DNA of 64,000 nt from Microthrixaceae bacterium (lineage in GTDB: Bacteria > Actinomycetota > Acidimicrobiia > Acidimicrobiales > Microtrichaceae), in NCBI GenBank assembly GCA_023958095.1, contig JAMLGJ010000007.1, positions 48,355 through 112,354 on the forward strand. The letters run 5' to 3'. The notes beneath the pieces were generated by a model that was given only the letters and a program-made list of their open reading frames with translations, did no database searches and had not been told where the DNA came from. The translations under genes were made by a program, and so were the position numbers. Shown here piece by piece: positions 51,125 through 59,329 of the stretch. The first letter of the stretch is position 1, and each line of letters begins with the position of its first letter.

Positions 51125-52984
51125 GTGCGAGTGGGAGCCGACAGCGGCGGTACCTTCACCGACCTGGTGCTGGAGGACGGCCGGATCCTGAAGGTCCCCT
51201 CCACCCCCGATGACCCGGGTGCGGCCGTGCGCGAAGGGCTCGGGCGGCTCGCCGCGGGAGGCGCCGAGGTGCTCGCCCACGGCACCACTGTGGCGACGAA
51301 TGCCCTGCTGGAGGGCAACCTCGCGCGGGTCGCCCTCTACACGACGGCGGCCTTCACGGACGTGATCGAGATCGCCCGCCAGGACCGCCCCTCCCTGTAC
51401 GACCCCTTCGTGGACCGACCGGAGCCACTCGTCGCGCGCCCGGATCGCATCGAGGTGCACGAGCGCGTCGCGGCGGACGCGACCGTGCTGTCCGAACCCG
51501 ATCCCGAGGTGCTCCCGGACCCCTCCGACGGCGTCGAGGCGGTGGCGGTCTGTCTCCTGCACTCCGACCTTCGACCCGACCACGAGCGGATGGTCGCGTC
51601 GGAGCTGCGCGGGCGTGGCTGGGACGTGACCGCCTCGAGCGAGGTCTCCCCGGAGTACCGCGAGTACGAGCGGACGGTCACCACCGTGCTCAACGCCGCG
51701 CTCAGGCCGGTGTGTGCGGACTACCTGTCGAACCTCGAACCCGTGGCATCCGAGGTCGCCGTGATGACATCCGCGGGCTCGCTCGTGGGCATCGAGCGGG
51801 CCGCGTCGGTGCCGGTGTCGCTGCTGCTGTCGGGGCCCGCCGGTGGGGCGCGTGCCGCCGCGGCGGTGGCGCGGGCCTGTGGATTCGGGGATGCGCTCGC
51901 GTTCGACATGGGAGGGACGAGCACCGACGTGTGCCTGATCCGCGGTGGTGAACCCGAGTTCGCCAGCCAGCACGTGGTGGGCGGTCACCCCGTGCGGCTG
52001 CCCGCGGTGGCGGTGCACACGGTGGGCGCCGGCGGCGGGAGCATCGCGGCGATCGACCCCGGCGGAGCGCTGCAGGTCGGCCCCGCATCGGCCGGTGCCG
52101 TGCCCGGACCCGCCTGCTACGGCAGGGGTGGCACCGCCCCCACCGTGACCGATGCGAACCTGCTGCTCGGCCGCATACCTCCCGGAACCGCCTTCAGCGG
52201 ACTCGGGGACCTCGACGAAGGGGCCGCACGGCGGGCGATGGAGGACGCGGGGGTCGACCCCGCCGGGGTGGTCGAGGTCGTGAACGCGACGATGGTCCAG
52301 GCACTGCGCCGCGTGTCGGTCCAGCGCGGTGTCGACCCGTCGGGGCTCGCGCTCGTCGCCTACGGCGGGGCGGGCCCGCTGCACGCCTGCGAACTGGCCG
52401 AGGACCTCGGGGTGCGAACGGTGCTCGTGCCCGCGCTCGCGGGCGTGTTGAGCGCCGTGGGGCTCCTGACCAGCCCCCGTGGGGTGGAACTGGTCGCCTC
52501 CTGGCCGACCCCGCTCGAGCACACCGGCCTGGTCGAGCGGGCCAAGCAGCTGGAGGCGCGGGCACAGCGCATACTCGACGGGTTCGCAGGGGTGGGCCGC
52601 GAGCGTCATGTGGAGGTGTACTTCGACTGCCGCTACGCGGGGCAGAGCCATGACCTGCGCGTCGGGTCCGTGGCCGAGTTCCACGATCGCCACGAGTCGG
52701 TCAACGGCTACGCGCGCCCGGGCGACCCGGTCGAGGTGACCGCCGTGAGGGTGACGGTGAACGCTGCGGCTCCCCTGGAGATCGACCGCATCGGCACCCT
52801 GCGGGCCAGCGGTGAAAGCGAAGGTGAAGGCGAAGGTGAAGGCCGGGTGCACCGGCGCGCGGAGGTGTTCGAAGGACCGCGGGTGGTCACCCGTGATGAC
52901 TGCACGATCTGGGTGCCCGAGGGTTGGAGGGCCACGCCCGGGCCCCTGTCCACGACGGTGCTCGAGCGGGTGGGAACACGGTGA
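51125..52984 (+). CDS. hyuA: Hydantoinase/5-oxoprolinase subunit A (HyuA-like)
   Basis: 619 residues from a GTG (GTGCGAGTGGGAGCC). The ASKHA ATPase signature is VGADSGGTFTDLVLEDG at the N-terminus and a second phosphate-binding GDALAFDMGGTSTDVCLIRG at the centre, with HTVGAGGGSIA after it. ATP-dependent hydrolysis of hydantoins or oxoproline requires the B subunit, encoded next with a GTGA overlap. Near residues 562-573 is an Glu/Gly run (SEGEGEGEG) encoded by a 12-bp perfect duplication at 52818-52841. Substrate not predictable. Confidence 0.93.
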   Translation: MRVGADSGGTFTDLVLEDGRILKVPSTPDDPGAAVREGLGRLAAGGAEVLAHGTTVATNALLEGNLARVALYTTAAFTDVIEIARQDRPSLYDPFVDRPEPLVARPDRIEVHERVAADATVLSEPDPEVLPDPSDGVEAVAVCLLHSDLRPDHERMVASELRGRGWDVTASSEVSPEYREYERTVTTVLNAALRPVCADYLSNLEPVASEVAVMTSAGSLVGIERAASVPVSLLLSGPAGGARAAAAVARACGFGDALAFDMGGTSTDVCLIRGGEPEFASQHVVGGHPVRLPAVAVHTVGAGGGSIAAIDPGGALQVGPASAGAVPGPACYGRGGTAPTVTDANLLLGRIPPGTAFSGLGDLDEGAARRAMEDAGVDPAGVVEVVNATMVQALRRVSVQRGVDPSGLALVAYGGAGPLHACELAEDLGVRTVLVPALAGVLSAVGLLTSPRGVELVASWPTPLEHTGLVERAKQLEARAQRILDGFAGVGRERHVEVYFDCRYAGQSHDLRVGSVAEFHDRHESVNGYARPGDPVEVTAVRVTVNAAAPLEIDRIGTLRASGESEGEGEGEGRVHRRAEVFEGPRVVTRDDCTIWVPEGWRATPGPLSTTVLERVGTR

Positions 52985-54948
52985 GCACGAACGCCTCGTC
53001 CGTTCCGGGAGGGCTCGACGCCGCCGGTCTGCAGGTGCTCATCGCACGGCTCTCGGGTGTGGCCGAGGAGATGGGCGTCGTGTTGCAGCGCGCCGCGTTC
53101 AGCCCCAACATCAAGGAACGCGCGGACTGCTCGGCCGCGGTGTTCGACCCCCGCGGCAGGATGCTCGCGCAGGCCGAGCACATACCGGTGCACCTCGGGT
53201 CGATGCCCGCATCGGTCAGCGCAGTGATCGATGCCCTCGGAAGCCGTCTGGGACCGGGCCGACAGGCGATCGTGAACGACCCCTTCGCCGGGGGGACCCA
53301 CCTCAACGACATCACCGTGGTGGCCCCGTGCTTCTCCGACAGCGGCGAGCTCGTGGGTTGGGTGGCCAACCGTGCCCACCACGCGGACGTCGGTGGTTCG
53401 GCACCGGGTTCTATACCGGCGGATGCCACCGAGATACACGCCGAGGGCCTGCGGATACCGCCGGTGGTCCTCACCGATGAGGTCCGCGACCTGCTGCTCG
53501 CCAACTCCCGCACCCCGGCGGAACGCTCGGGGGACCTGGCGGCCCAGTGCGGGGCGAATGAGGTCGGCGCGCGGCGCCTCGCCGAGCTGGCCTCCGAGCC
53601 CTTCGCGGAGGTTCTCGCCCACGGCCGCAGGCGGGCGGAGTCGGTGCTCGCGGCGCTCCCCGAGGGCATCTGGCACGCGAGCGATGTCCTCGACTCGACC
53701 GGTCCCGACCCACGGCAGCAACGCCCGGCTCACCTGGAGCTGCGGGTCACGGTGGGCGGCGCCGGCAGTGAGCGCCGGATCACCTTCGACTTCAGCGGCA
53801 CCGATGCCCAGCGCCCCGGGACCACCAACGCGGTGCGGGCGGTGACCGTCTCGGCGGTGGCCTACGCCCTGCGGGCCGCGCTGGATCCCACCCTCCCCGC
53901 CAACGACGGGGTCATGGAGCACGTGCACGTCGTCACCGAAGCCGGGTCGCTGGTGGACGCCACCGGTGGCGTGGCCGTCGGCGCCGGCAACGTGGAGGTT
54001 TCCCAGAGGGTGGCCGACCTGTGCCAGGCGGCACTCGCACAGGTCGTGCCCGCCCGTGTGCCCGCGGCGGGACAGGGAACGATGAACAACACCCTCGTCG
54101 GGGGAGCGGACTGGGTCTACTACGAGACCGTGGGGGGAGGTCAGGGCGGTCGTCCACCGGCGCCCTCGGTGCCCGGCGCCCCGGCGCTTCCCGGGATGTC
54201 GGGGGTGCACACGGGAATGACCAACACAGATCAAGTTGACTACCGATCAGCCGAACCCCGCCCCGGCCAGTCGGGAATTCACACCGCGATGACCAACACT
54301 GTCGACGAAGGACACCAGTCGTCGGCGGGTGTGCCCGGCCAGTCGGGAATTCACACAGCGATGACCAACACAGATCAAGTTGACTACCGATCAGGTGAAC
54401 CCCGCCCCGGCCAGTCGGGAATTCACACCGCGATGACCAACACAGATCAAGTTGACCACCGATCAGCGGCGGCCGTTCCCGGGCAGTCGGGAATTCACAC
54501 GTGCATGACCAACTCGGATCAAGTTGACTACCGATCAGCCGAACCCCGCCCCGGCCAGTCGGGAATTCACACCGCGATGACTAACACGCGGAATACCCCC
54601 ATCGAAGCGTTGGAGCGGGCCTTCCCGTTGCGGGTGCTGCGCTACCGGCTGCGGCGGGGCAGCGGCGGCGCGGGGTGGTCCGCTGGAGGTGAGGGCATCG
54701 AGCGCGACCTCCAGGTGCTCGAGGACGCGACGGTGTCGCTCATCACCGAGCGCCGGGTCTCGCAGCCGTGGGGTCTCGCCGGTGGAGAGCCCGGGGCGGT
54801 CGGAGAGAACTGGCTGCTACCGGCCGGCGACGAAGCCCGAGCCGAGCGGCTCCCCGACAAGTGCACGATCCAGCTCAGGGCCGGCGACGTCCTCCGGATG
54901 CTGACGCCCGGCGGCGGAGGCTGGGGCGAACCGATCCGCAGCACGTAG
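52981..54948 (+). CDS. hyuB: Hydantoinase/5-oxoprolinase subunit B (HyuB-like) with an internal tandem repeat
   Basis: 655 residues, about 120 longer than usual HyuB (about 530). Starts GTG, overlapping hyuA. The N-terminal half is regular: MGVVLQRAAFSPNIKERADCSAAVFD, VNDPFAGGTHLNDITV and VANRAHHADVGGSAPGSIP. The C-terminal domain ends with LPDKCTIQLRAGDVLRMLTPGGGGWG. Between residues about 407 and 526 the conserved loop SG(V/I)HTxMTNT is repeated: five 24-residue units plus the native sixth copy that continues into RNTPIEALERAF. The frame is open throughout. Whether the enzyme is active with this loop expanded is unknown. Confidence 0.92.
   Translation: MSTNASSVPGGLDAAGLQVLIARLSGVAEEMGVVLQRAAFSPNIKERADCSAAVFDPRGRMLAQAEHIPVHLGSMPASVSAVIDALGSRLGPGRQAIVNDPFAGGTHLNDITVVAPCFSDSGELVGWVANRAHHADVGGSAPGSIPADATEIHAEGLRIPPVVLTDEVRDLLLANSRTPAERSGDLAAQCGANEVGARRLAELASEPFAEVLAHGRRRAESVLAALPEGIWHASDVLDSTGPDPRQQRPAHLELRVTVGGAGSERRITFDFSGTDAQRPGTTNAVRAVTVSAVAYALRAALDPTLPANDGVMEHVHVVTEAGSLVDATGGVAVGAGNVEVSQRVADLCQAALAQVVPARVPAAGQGTMNNTLVGGADWVYYETVGGGQGGRPPAPSVPGAPALPGMSGVHTGMTNTDQVDYRSAEPRPGQSGIHTAMTNTVDEGHQSSAGVPGQSGIHTAMTNTDQVDYRSGEPRPGQSGIHTAMTNTDQVDHRSAAAVPGQSGIHTCMTNSDQVDYRSAEPRPGQSGIHTAMTNTRNTPIEALERAFPLRVLRYRLRRGSGGAGWSAGGEGIERDLQVLEDATVSLITERRVSQPWGLAGGEPGAVGENWLLPAGDEARAERLPDKCTIQLRAGDVLRMLTPGGGGWGEPIRST
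54199..54558 (+). repeat. Five exact 72-bp in-frame repeat units inside hyuB
   Basis: Units begin at 54199, 54271, 54343, 54415 and 54487; a sixth partial copy starts at 54559 and runs into native sequence. Each encodes SG(V/I)HT-x-MTN(T/S) plus a 14-residue linker. Units 1, 3 and 5 have linkers DQVDYRS(A/G)EPRPGQ, units 2 and 4 have linkers ending in (A/G)VPGQ, giving an A-B-A-B-A order. The strings GGGAATTCACAC and GATCAAGTTGAC recur. The reading frame is preserved in all. Confidence 0.93.
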
Positions 54949-55174
54949 CGAACCCACGCAGATCGAGTAGTCCACGCCGAGCACGGCGAATCACACAGTT
55001 GTAGTCTGGCACGGTGCAACGAAGGGGAGCGATCGTCGGACCGAGCTTCGACCGTCACACCCCCTGCCTAAGGTGCCAGAGCGCTCTCGGATGGCCAGCG
55101 CTCGAATTCAGGCCTCCCTCCAGAGTCCACCGCCCCGAGTGGAAGTGAACTAGGTCGACACAGGAGGCCTTCCC
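54949..55174. other. Spacer between the hydantoinase operon and the methyltransferase island
   Basis: 226 bp with no gene. The base composition is less GC-rich than the flanking left genes (for example AATCACACAGTTGTAGTC), and an AGGAGG ribosome binding site ends it ahead of the first methyltransferase. A plausible left boundary of a transferred segment; no clear direct repeat or tRNA is visible. Confidence 0.4.
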
Positions 55175-56440
55175 ATGACTGCGCCAGAGACCGCAGAGCT
55201 GTTTCCCCAAGAAGTCGTCCCCTCAGCGCCTCGCCAGACCGGCCCTGGCCGCAAGCTGGGCGTCTTTGACGACAACCGTGCTCGTCCGATCCATCGCTGG
55301 TACCCGTTCGTCGAGGGGTACAGCGATGAGCTGGTGGCCGAATGCCTCGACGAGGCGGGCTCGGGTGACCTCGCCGTGCTTGATCCCTTCGGCGGGTCGG
55401 GCACGACGGCCCTGGCCGCTTCGCTCCGTGGACATGACTCGATGTTCTGTGAGGTGAACCCGTACCTCGCCTGGGTGGCCGACGTGAAGGTCAACGTCAC
55501 GCGGGAAGCTGCCCAACAGAGCGTCGATTCGGTGCTGCGTCTTGCCGAGAGCGTTGAGCGGGACGGGGTCGCGCCGGGAAGTTCCAAGCACGCTCTCGTC
55601 CATGCGGATCAGCGCCGAGGCTTCTTTCCTCATGGTGTCGTTCGTCAGGTCGTGGGATTGCTGGAGCTCATCGACACGGAACTGGATGGGGCGGAGCGAG
55701 AACTCGCCCGGCTGGGGGTGGCGACGTCCCTCATCCCGACCAGCAACATGATCAGGCGGACGGATCTCCGAAAGCGGAAGGCCGGAGATCCACAGCCGCT
55801 TCCGTTTGCACTGACCGTCGCGCGACAGCTCCGGATGATCCACGAGGACGTACTTCGCGCAGGGCCGGCGTTGGCCGGGCGAGCCACTCGAGTAGCGGCT
55901 GATGCTCGTGCGCTGAAGGCGACGCCGACGCCCGTGACGCTGGTCGTGACATCACCTCCCTACCTCAACGGGACCAACTACTGCCGGAACACGAAGCTGG
56001 AACTCCTCGCGCTGAACCTCATCGAGGAGGAGCAAGACCTCGCCTCGTTGCGCACAGACTCGATCACGGCCGGCATCAACAACGTGTCGCGCAGACGTAG
56101 CGACCCGGACGTGATCGATGCCGTCGAGGAGACGGCCACCAAGCTGGACGAGGTCGCTTACGACCAGCGAATCCCACGGCTCGTTCGCCTGTACTTCGCG
56201 GACATGCGGCTCGTCTTCCGGTCGGTTCGTGCCCAGGTAGTGACGGGCACCAGGTTCGCTCTCGACATCGGCGACAGCAGGTTTGCCGGTGTGCATGTGC
56301 CGACGCCCGCCCTCTTGGCTGAGGTGGCCGCGAGTGAGGGATGGACGCTCGAGTCATCCCGTCTGCTGCGTGCTCGACGTTCCTACGATGGCAGTCCTCT
56401 TGAGCAGGTTCTCCTGAACTTCAGGAGCGTCGAGCCATGA
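55175..56440 (+). CDS. DNA methyltransferase, N4-cytosine/N6-adenine type, first of a pair
   Basis: 421 residues. Motif I, DPFGGSGTT, begins at D70; the catalytic motif IV TSPPY is at 259-263. The order I then IV and the IHRWYPFVEGYSDELV N-terminus resemble DNA methylases of restriction systems rather than rRNA or protein methyltransferases. Between them lies an about 185-residue target-recognition or helical region (with IRRTDLRKRKAG). Motif IV SPPY fits N4-cytosine or N6-adenine transfer. AGGAGG ribosome binding site; the stop overlaps the second methyltransferase by four bases, so the two are made together. Confidence 0.85.
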   Translation: MTAPETAELFPQEVVPSAPRQTGPGRKLGVFDDNRARPIHRWYPFVEGYSDELVAECLDEAGSGDLAVLDPFGGSGTTALAASLRGHDSMFCEVNPYLAWVADVKVNVTREAAQQSVDSVLRLAESVERDGVAPGSSKHALVHADQRRGFFPHGVVRQVVGLLELIDTELDGAERELARLGVATSLIPTSNMIRRTDLRKRKAGDPQPLPFALTVARQLRMIHEDVLRAGPALAGRATRVAADARALKATPTPVTLVVTSPPYLNGTNYCRNTKLELLALNLIEEEQDLASLRTDSITAGINNVSRRRSDPDVIDAVEETATKLDEVAYDQRIPRLVRLYFADMRLVFRSVRAQVVTGTRFALDIGDSRFAGVHVPTPALLAEVAASEGWTLESSRLLRARRSYDGSPLEQVLLNFRSVEP

Positions 56441-57624
56441 GCCAGCTTCGTCTGCTTGACGTCGAGGCAGGGTTGCCGTCGACCGACGGGCTGGCGCAGC
56501 GAGCAGCGGAGTTCTGCGAGACGGCACCACATCGGCAGGACCCGTACGGCCGCCGCAACTGGGGCGGAACGCTCCACTCGTTGTGCTCCTACCAGGGCAA
56601 GCTGAAGCCTGCGATCGGGCACTTCCTAGTCAGCTGGTTCACGGAACCAGGCTGGCGGGTGCTGGACCCGATGGCGGGGGTGGGGACCATCCCGCTCGAA
56701 GCGCGGAGGCAAGGTCGCGTGGCGATCGCCAACGACCTCAGTCCTCTCGCCGATTGCGTATCGCGAGCAAAGGTCGAACCGTTCGACCCCCGAGATGTTG
56801 CGACGATCGTCGATGATCTCGCCGCCTTCATCAAGGGTGGGCCAGCGTTGGAGCAGGTGGAGGTTGAGGACGACCTGAGCTTTGGGCTCAACGGCCCGAT
56901 CCGTGACTACTTCCACGCCGACACTCTCCGCGAGGTGGCGCTCGCTCGGCGTTATTTCCTGCTCACGGAAGGCCTTCAACCGGCGGCACGCGACGTTGTC
57001 CGATCCAGCTTGCTTCACATCCTTCACGGGAATCGTCCATACGCGCTCTCCCGACGGTCGCATCCCGTGACCCCCTTCGCTCCGACCGGAGCGTTCGAGT
57101 ACCGGTCCTTGATCGAGCGCCTGTCGGAGCGACTTGGCAGGGTGCTCCCGCTGCTGCAGGAGCTAGCGGAGGAATCACCCCCGGGTGAGTCGCACTTGGG
57201 TGACTTCCGCGAGCTTGTGTGTCCCACCATCGATGCGGTCATCACCTCCCCGCCCTTCGCAAAGTCCTTTCGATTCTGGAGCATGAATTGGATGCGGCTC
57301 TGGTTTACGGGCTGGGAACGTGAGGACTTCGGGAGTGAGCCCAAGAGGTACCTGGAGACCGAGCAGCGCCAGGACTTCGCCGCCTATGGCGAGTTCGCTG
57401 TCGCGATGCACGGGCTGATGCGGCCCGGAGGCGTCCTCGTGATGCACCTAGGGGAGACCGCCTCGGTCAACATGGCTGAGGAGTTGAGTCCGCTGATCGA
57501 TCCTCTCTTTGAGATCCAGCACGTCGGCCGTGAGTGCGTGCTCGATACTGAGAGCCACGGGTTGCGCGACAAGGGGGCGACGGTGGCCCACTGGTACTTG
57601 TTCGCGACTCGGCGACCAGGCTGA
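56437..57624 (+). CDS. DNA methyltransferase, N4-cytosine/N6-adenine type, second of a pair
   Basis: 395 residues. Motif I DPMAGVGTIPLEARRQG at D77 and motif IV TSPPF at 270-274, again in the order I then IV. The N-terminus QDPYGRRNWGGTLHSLCSYQGKLKPAIGHFLV is typical of DNA methylases that act on both strands with a partner. RPGGVLVMHLGET and GATVAHWYLFATRRPG end the fold. Two distinct methylases side by side often modify the two strands of an asymmetric site, or act as one bipartite enzyme. It converges with the HNH nuclease gene, only 4 bp apart. Confidence 0.85.
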   Translation: MSQLRLLDVEAGLPSTDGLAQRAAEFCETAPHRQDPYGRRNWGGTLHSLCSYQGKLKPAIGHFLVSWFTEPGWRVLDPMAGVGTIPLEARRQGRVAIANDLSPLADCVSRAKVEPFDPRDVATIVDDLAAFIKGGPALEQVEVEDDLSFGLNGPIRDYFHADTLREVALARRYFLLTEGLQPAARDVVRSSLLHILHGNRPYALSRRSHPVTPFAPTGAFEYRSLIERLSERLGRVLPLLQELAEESPPGESHLGDFRELVCPTIDAVITSPPFAKSFRFWSMNWMRLWFTGWEREDFGSEPKRYLETEQRQDFAAYGEFAVAMHGLMRPGGVLVMHLGETASVNMAEELSPLIDPLFEIQHVGRECVLDTESHGLRDKGATVAHWYLFATRRPG

Positions 57625-57628
57625 ATCC

Positions 57629-58957
57629 TCAACGCTTCCTCTGCCGAGCCTTCCAGAGGCGCTCGAGGTCGTACGGTGCCCCGCCCGGTAGGCGCTCCAG
57701 CGCCTTCTGCAGTGCCTTCACCAGGAGATCGGCTGCTCGTTTGCCATCACGGGTCTTCGTGAGCTCCTCCTTGGTGAGGAACTGATCGAGGAACCAGTCC
57801 AGACGATCGCCCAGCTGCTCGACCGCGTCGCGGTTGGGACTCGGGTCCTGCAGTTCCTTCAGCGGGATCCCGACGATCTTGGACAACCGCTTGAGCTCGT
57901 CTGGCGTGTAGAACTCGACCGGCGGTCGGTCGCGCTTCTCGGAGTTGTGAGTAGCGCACAGCGCCGTAGCGGTTCCGTCGATTGGCCAGAGCAGAGCCAG
58001 CGGCCGAGTGTGGTCGAGATGCATGTCGCGAGGGGTTGCGAGCGCAGTTCCGCACTTGAAGCAACGCCCTTCGAAGCGCTGCCAGACATCGTCGGCCAGT
58101 TCGCGGCCCGTTCGCTGGCGGTAGCGCAGCTGCGGGGTGCCCTCGTACAGGTGCTCCAGCAGCAGCTCGATCGCGCGGCGGCGCGCACCGTCTTCCTTCA
58201 TCTGAGCGGCGGTGCGTTGCGGGTTGTGGGCCGCATTGACCTCGAACTTCTTGCAGAACCGACACTCGAGCTGGAACCCGTAGTCGAGCTCGACGACGGT
58301 GTCGTCGGTGATGTTCACGATCCTGCCGAAGCCGCTGTGTCGACACGGCCGGCGATGCGCTGCCACGCAGTGGTTCGAGAAGCTCAAATGGAATCGCTCG
58401 TCATCGACGTTCACCGGGAGGAATCGACCGCAGCGGTTGCAGGACTTCAGCCAGATCGCTGCAGCGTCAGATTCTCGGCGCAGATCAGAATCGGCGATCG
58501 CGATTCGGGCTTGTGCGGAGGGGTCGTAGAAGTTCCCTTCGGGCGCGAACTGCCACATGTTCTTCAGCAGCGCCGCCCGCGCCTCGTGCAGGTACTCGTG
58601 GTCGACCCGGCCACCGAGGACGTCCCAGATCGCGACCGAGGATGCGACCCCGGCACGGAATCGGACCCGGACCTCATCAGGTCTCGATCCGTCAGAGAGC
58701 CACTGGCCGCCGAACTTGCCCCAGTTCGGCGACTCGGCCTGCTGGAGCACGAACGGTTCTGGAGCTCCGTCGATCTCAACTGAGATCGAGCGAGGACCGG
58801 TGAACCATCCGCCGAACCCAAGACGTTGGCCCTTGCTCACCGTCGGGAGGTGGAAGACCAGATCGAGGACCTGTCCCTTGGCGAGGCGGTACCCGTCGAC
58901 GTGCACGTTCTGGAGCTCCACAGCCGCCCGCGCGGAGAACCCTGCCTTCCGCGTCAT
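57629..58957 (-). CDS. HNH endonuclease with N-terminal beta-rich domain and zinc fingers
   Basis: 442 residues from the ATG at 58957 (a GTG at 59020 is an alternative). The HNH site is near the C-terminal third: the Cys pair RCFKCGTALATP, then HLDHTRPLALLW (H313, D315, H316) and LCATHNSEKRD. N-terminal residues 1-125 look like a beta-sandwich (VLDLVFHLPTVSKGQRLGFGG, PDEVRVRFRAGVASSVAIWDVLGG). The middle carries Cys/His clusters: SCNRCGRFLP, SNHCVAAHRRPCRH and LECRFCKKFE. HNH nucleases with zinc fingers act in type II restriction and group I homing. Opposite the two methylases it is the candidate restriction enzyme; no recognition sequence can be read. Confidence 0.8.
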   Translation of the reverse strand: MTRKAGFSARAAVELQNVHVDGYRLAKGQVLDLVFHLPTVSKGQRLGFGGWFTGPRSISVEIDGAPEPFVLQQAESPNWGKFGGQWLSDGSRPDEVRVRFRAGVASSVAIWDVLGGRVDHEYLHEARAALLKNMWQFAPEGNFYDPSAQARIAIADSDLRRESDAAAIWLKSCNRCGRFLPVNVDDERFHLSFSNHCVAAHRRPCRHSGFGRIVNITDDTVVELDYGFQLECRFCKKFEVNAAHNPQRTAAQMKEDGARRRAIELLLEHLYEGTPQLRYRQRTGRELADDVWQRFEGRCFKCGTALATPRDMHLDHTRPLALLWPIDGTATALCATHNSEKRDRPPVEFYTPDELKRLSKIVGIPLKELQDPSPNRDAVEQLGDRLDWFLDQFLTKEELTKTRDGKRAADLLVKALQKALERLPGGAPYDLERLWKARQRKR

Positions 58958-59329
58958 TGGACGTCGGCGTCCGGCCCACTCGGCCTTGCCCGGCAGCTTT
59001 CCTTCATTCGTTCCGGCCACCCGGCCACCTCCTGGGGGGCGGGTGGGATGGTCCGACGTTCCTCGCGCCCCCGACGAGGATTCCGCGCCTGTGGTGGCAG
59101 CGATGATGGCATGAAGCACGTACGGTCCTCCCGGCGACGTGTCGGAAGGCGAAGATCCGTACCCGCAGGTACAGATCGGCCACCAGGCGAGATCGCTGAG
59201 GACTTCGGCCGAACCGCTGCACGGCTCCCGGATCGTTCACACACTTGCACCGGGGGTGTCCGGTGGCCGCCGGGTGGTCAACGGGATAGCCAGCAGGAGG
59301 CGCGGCGGGAGGTCGCCGGTGAGTTGCTG
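58958..59329. other. Divergent spacer between HNH nuclease and MobF relaxase
   Basis: 372 bp with no convincing gene. Short imperfect inverted repeats are present (GTACGG near 59122 with CCGTAC about 32 bp further), but no clear oriT core. MobF relaxases nick at a nearby origin of transfer, so an origin here is a hypothesis only. Confidence 0.3.

Noticed and set aside
54199..54588. Repeat array considered as a CRISPR
   Set aside because: Units are contiguous and coding in one frame with no unique spacers; no cas genes nearby.
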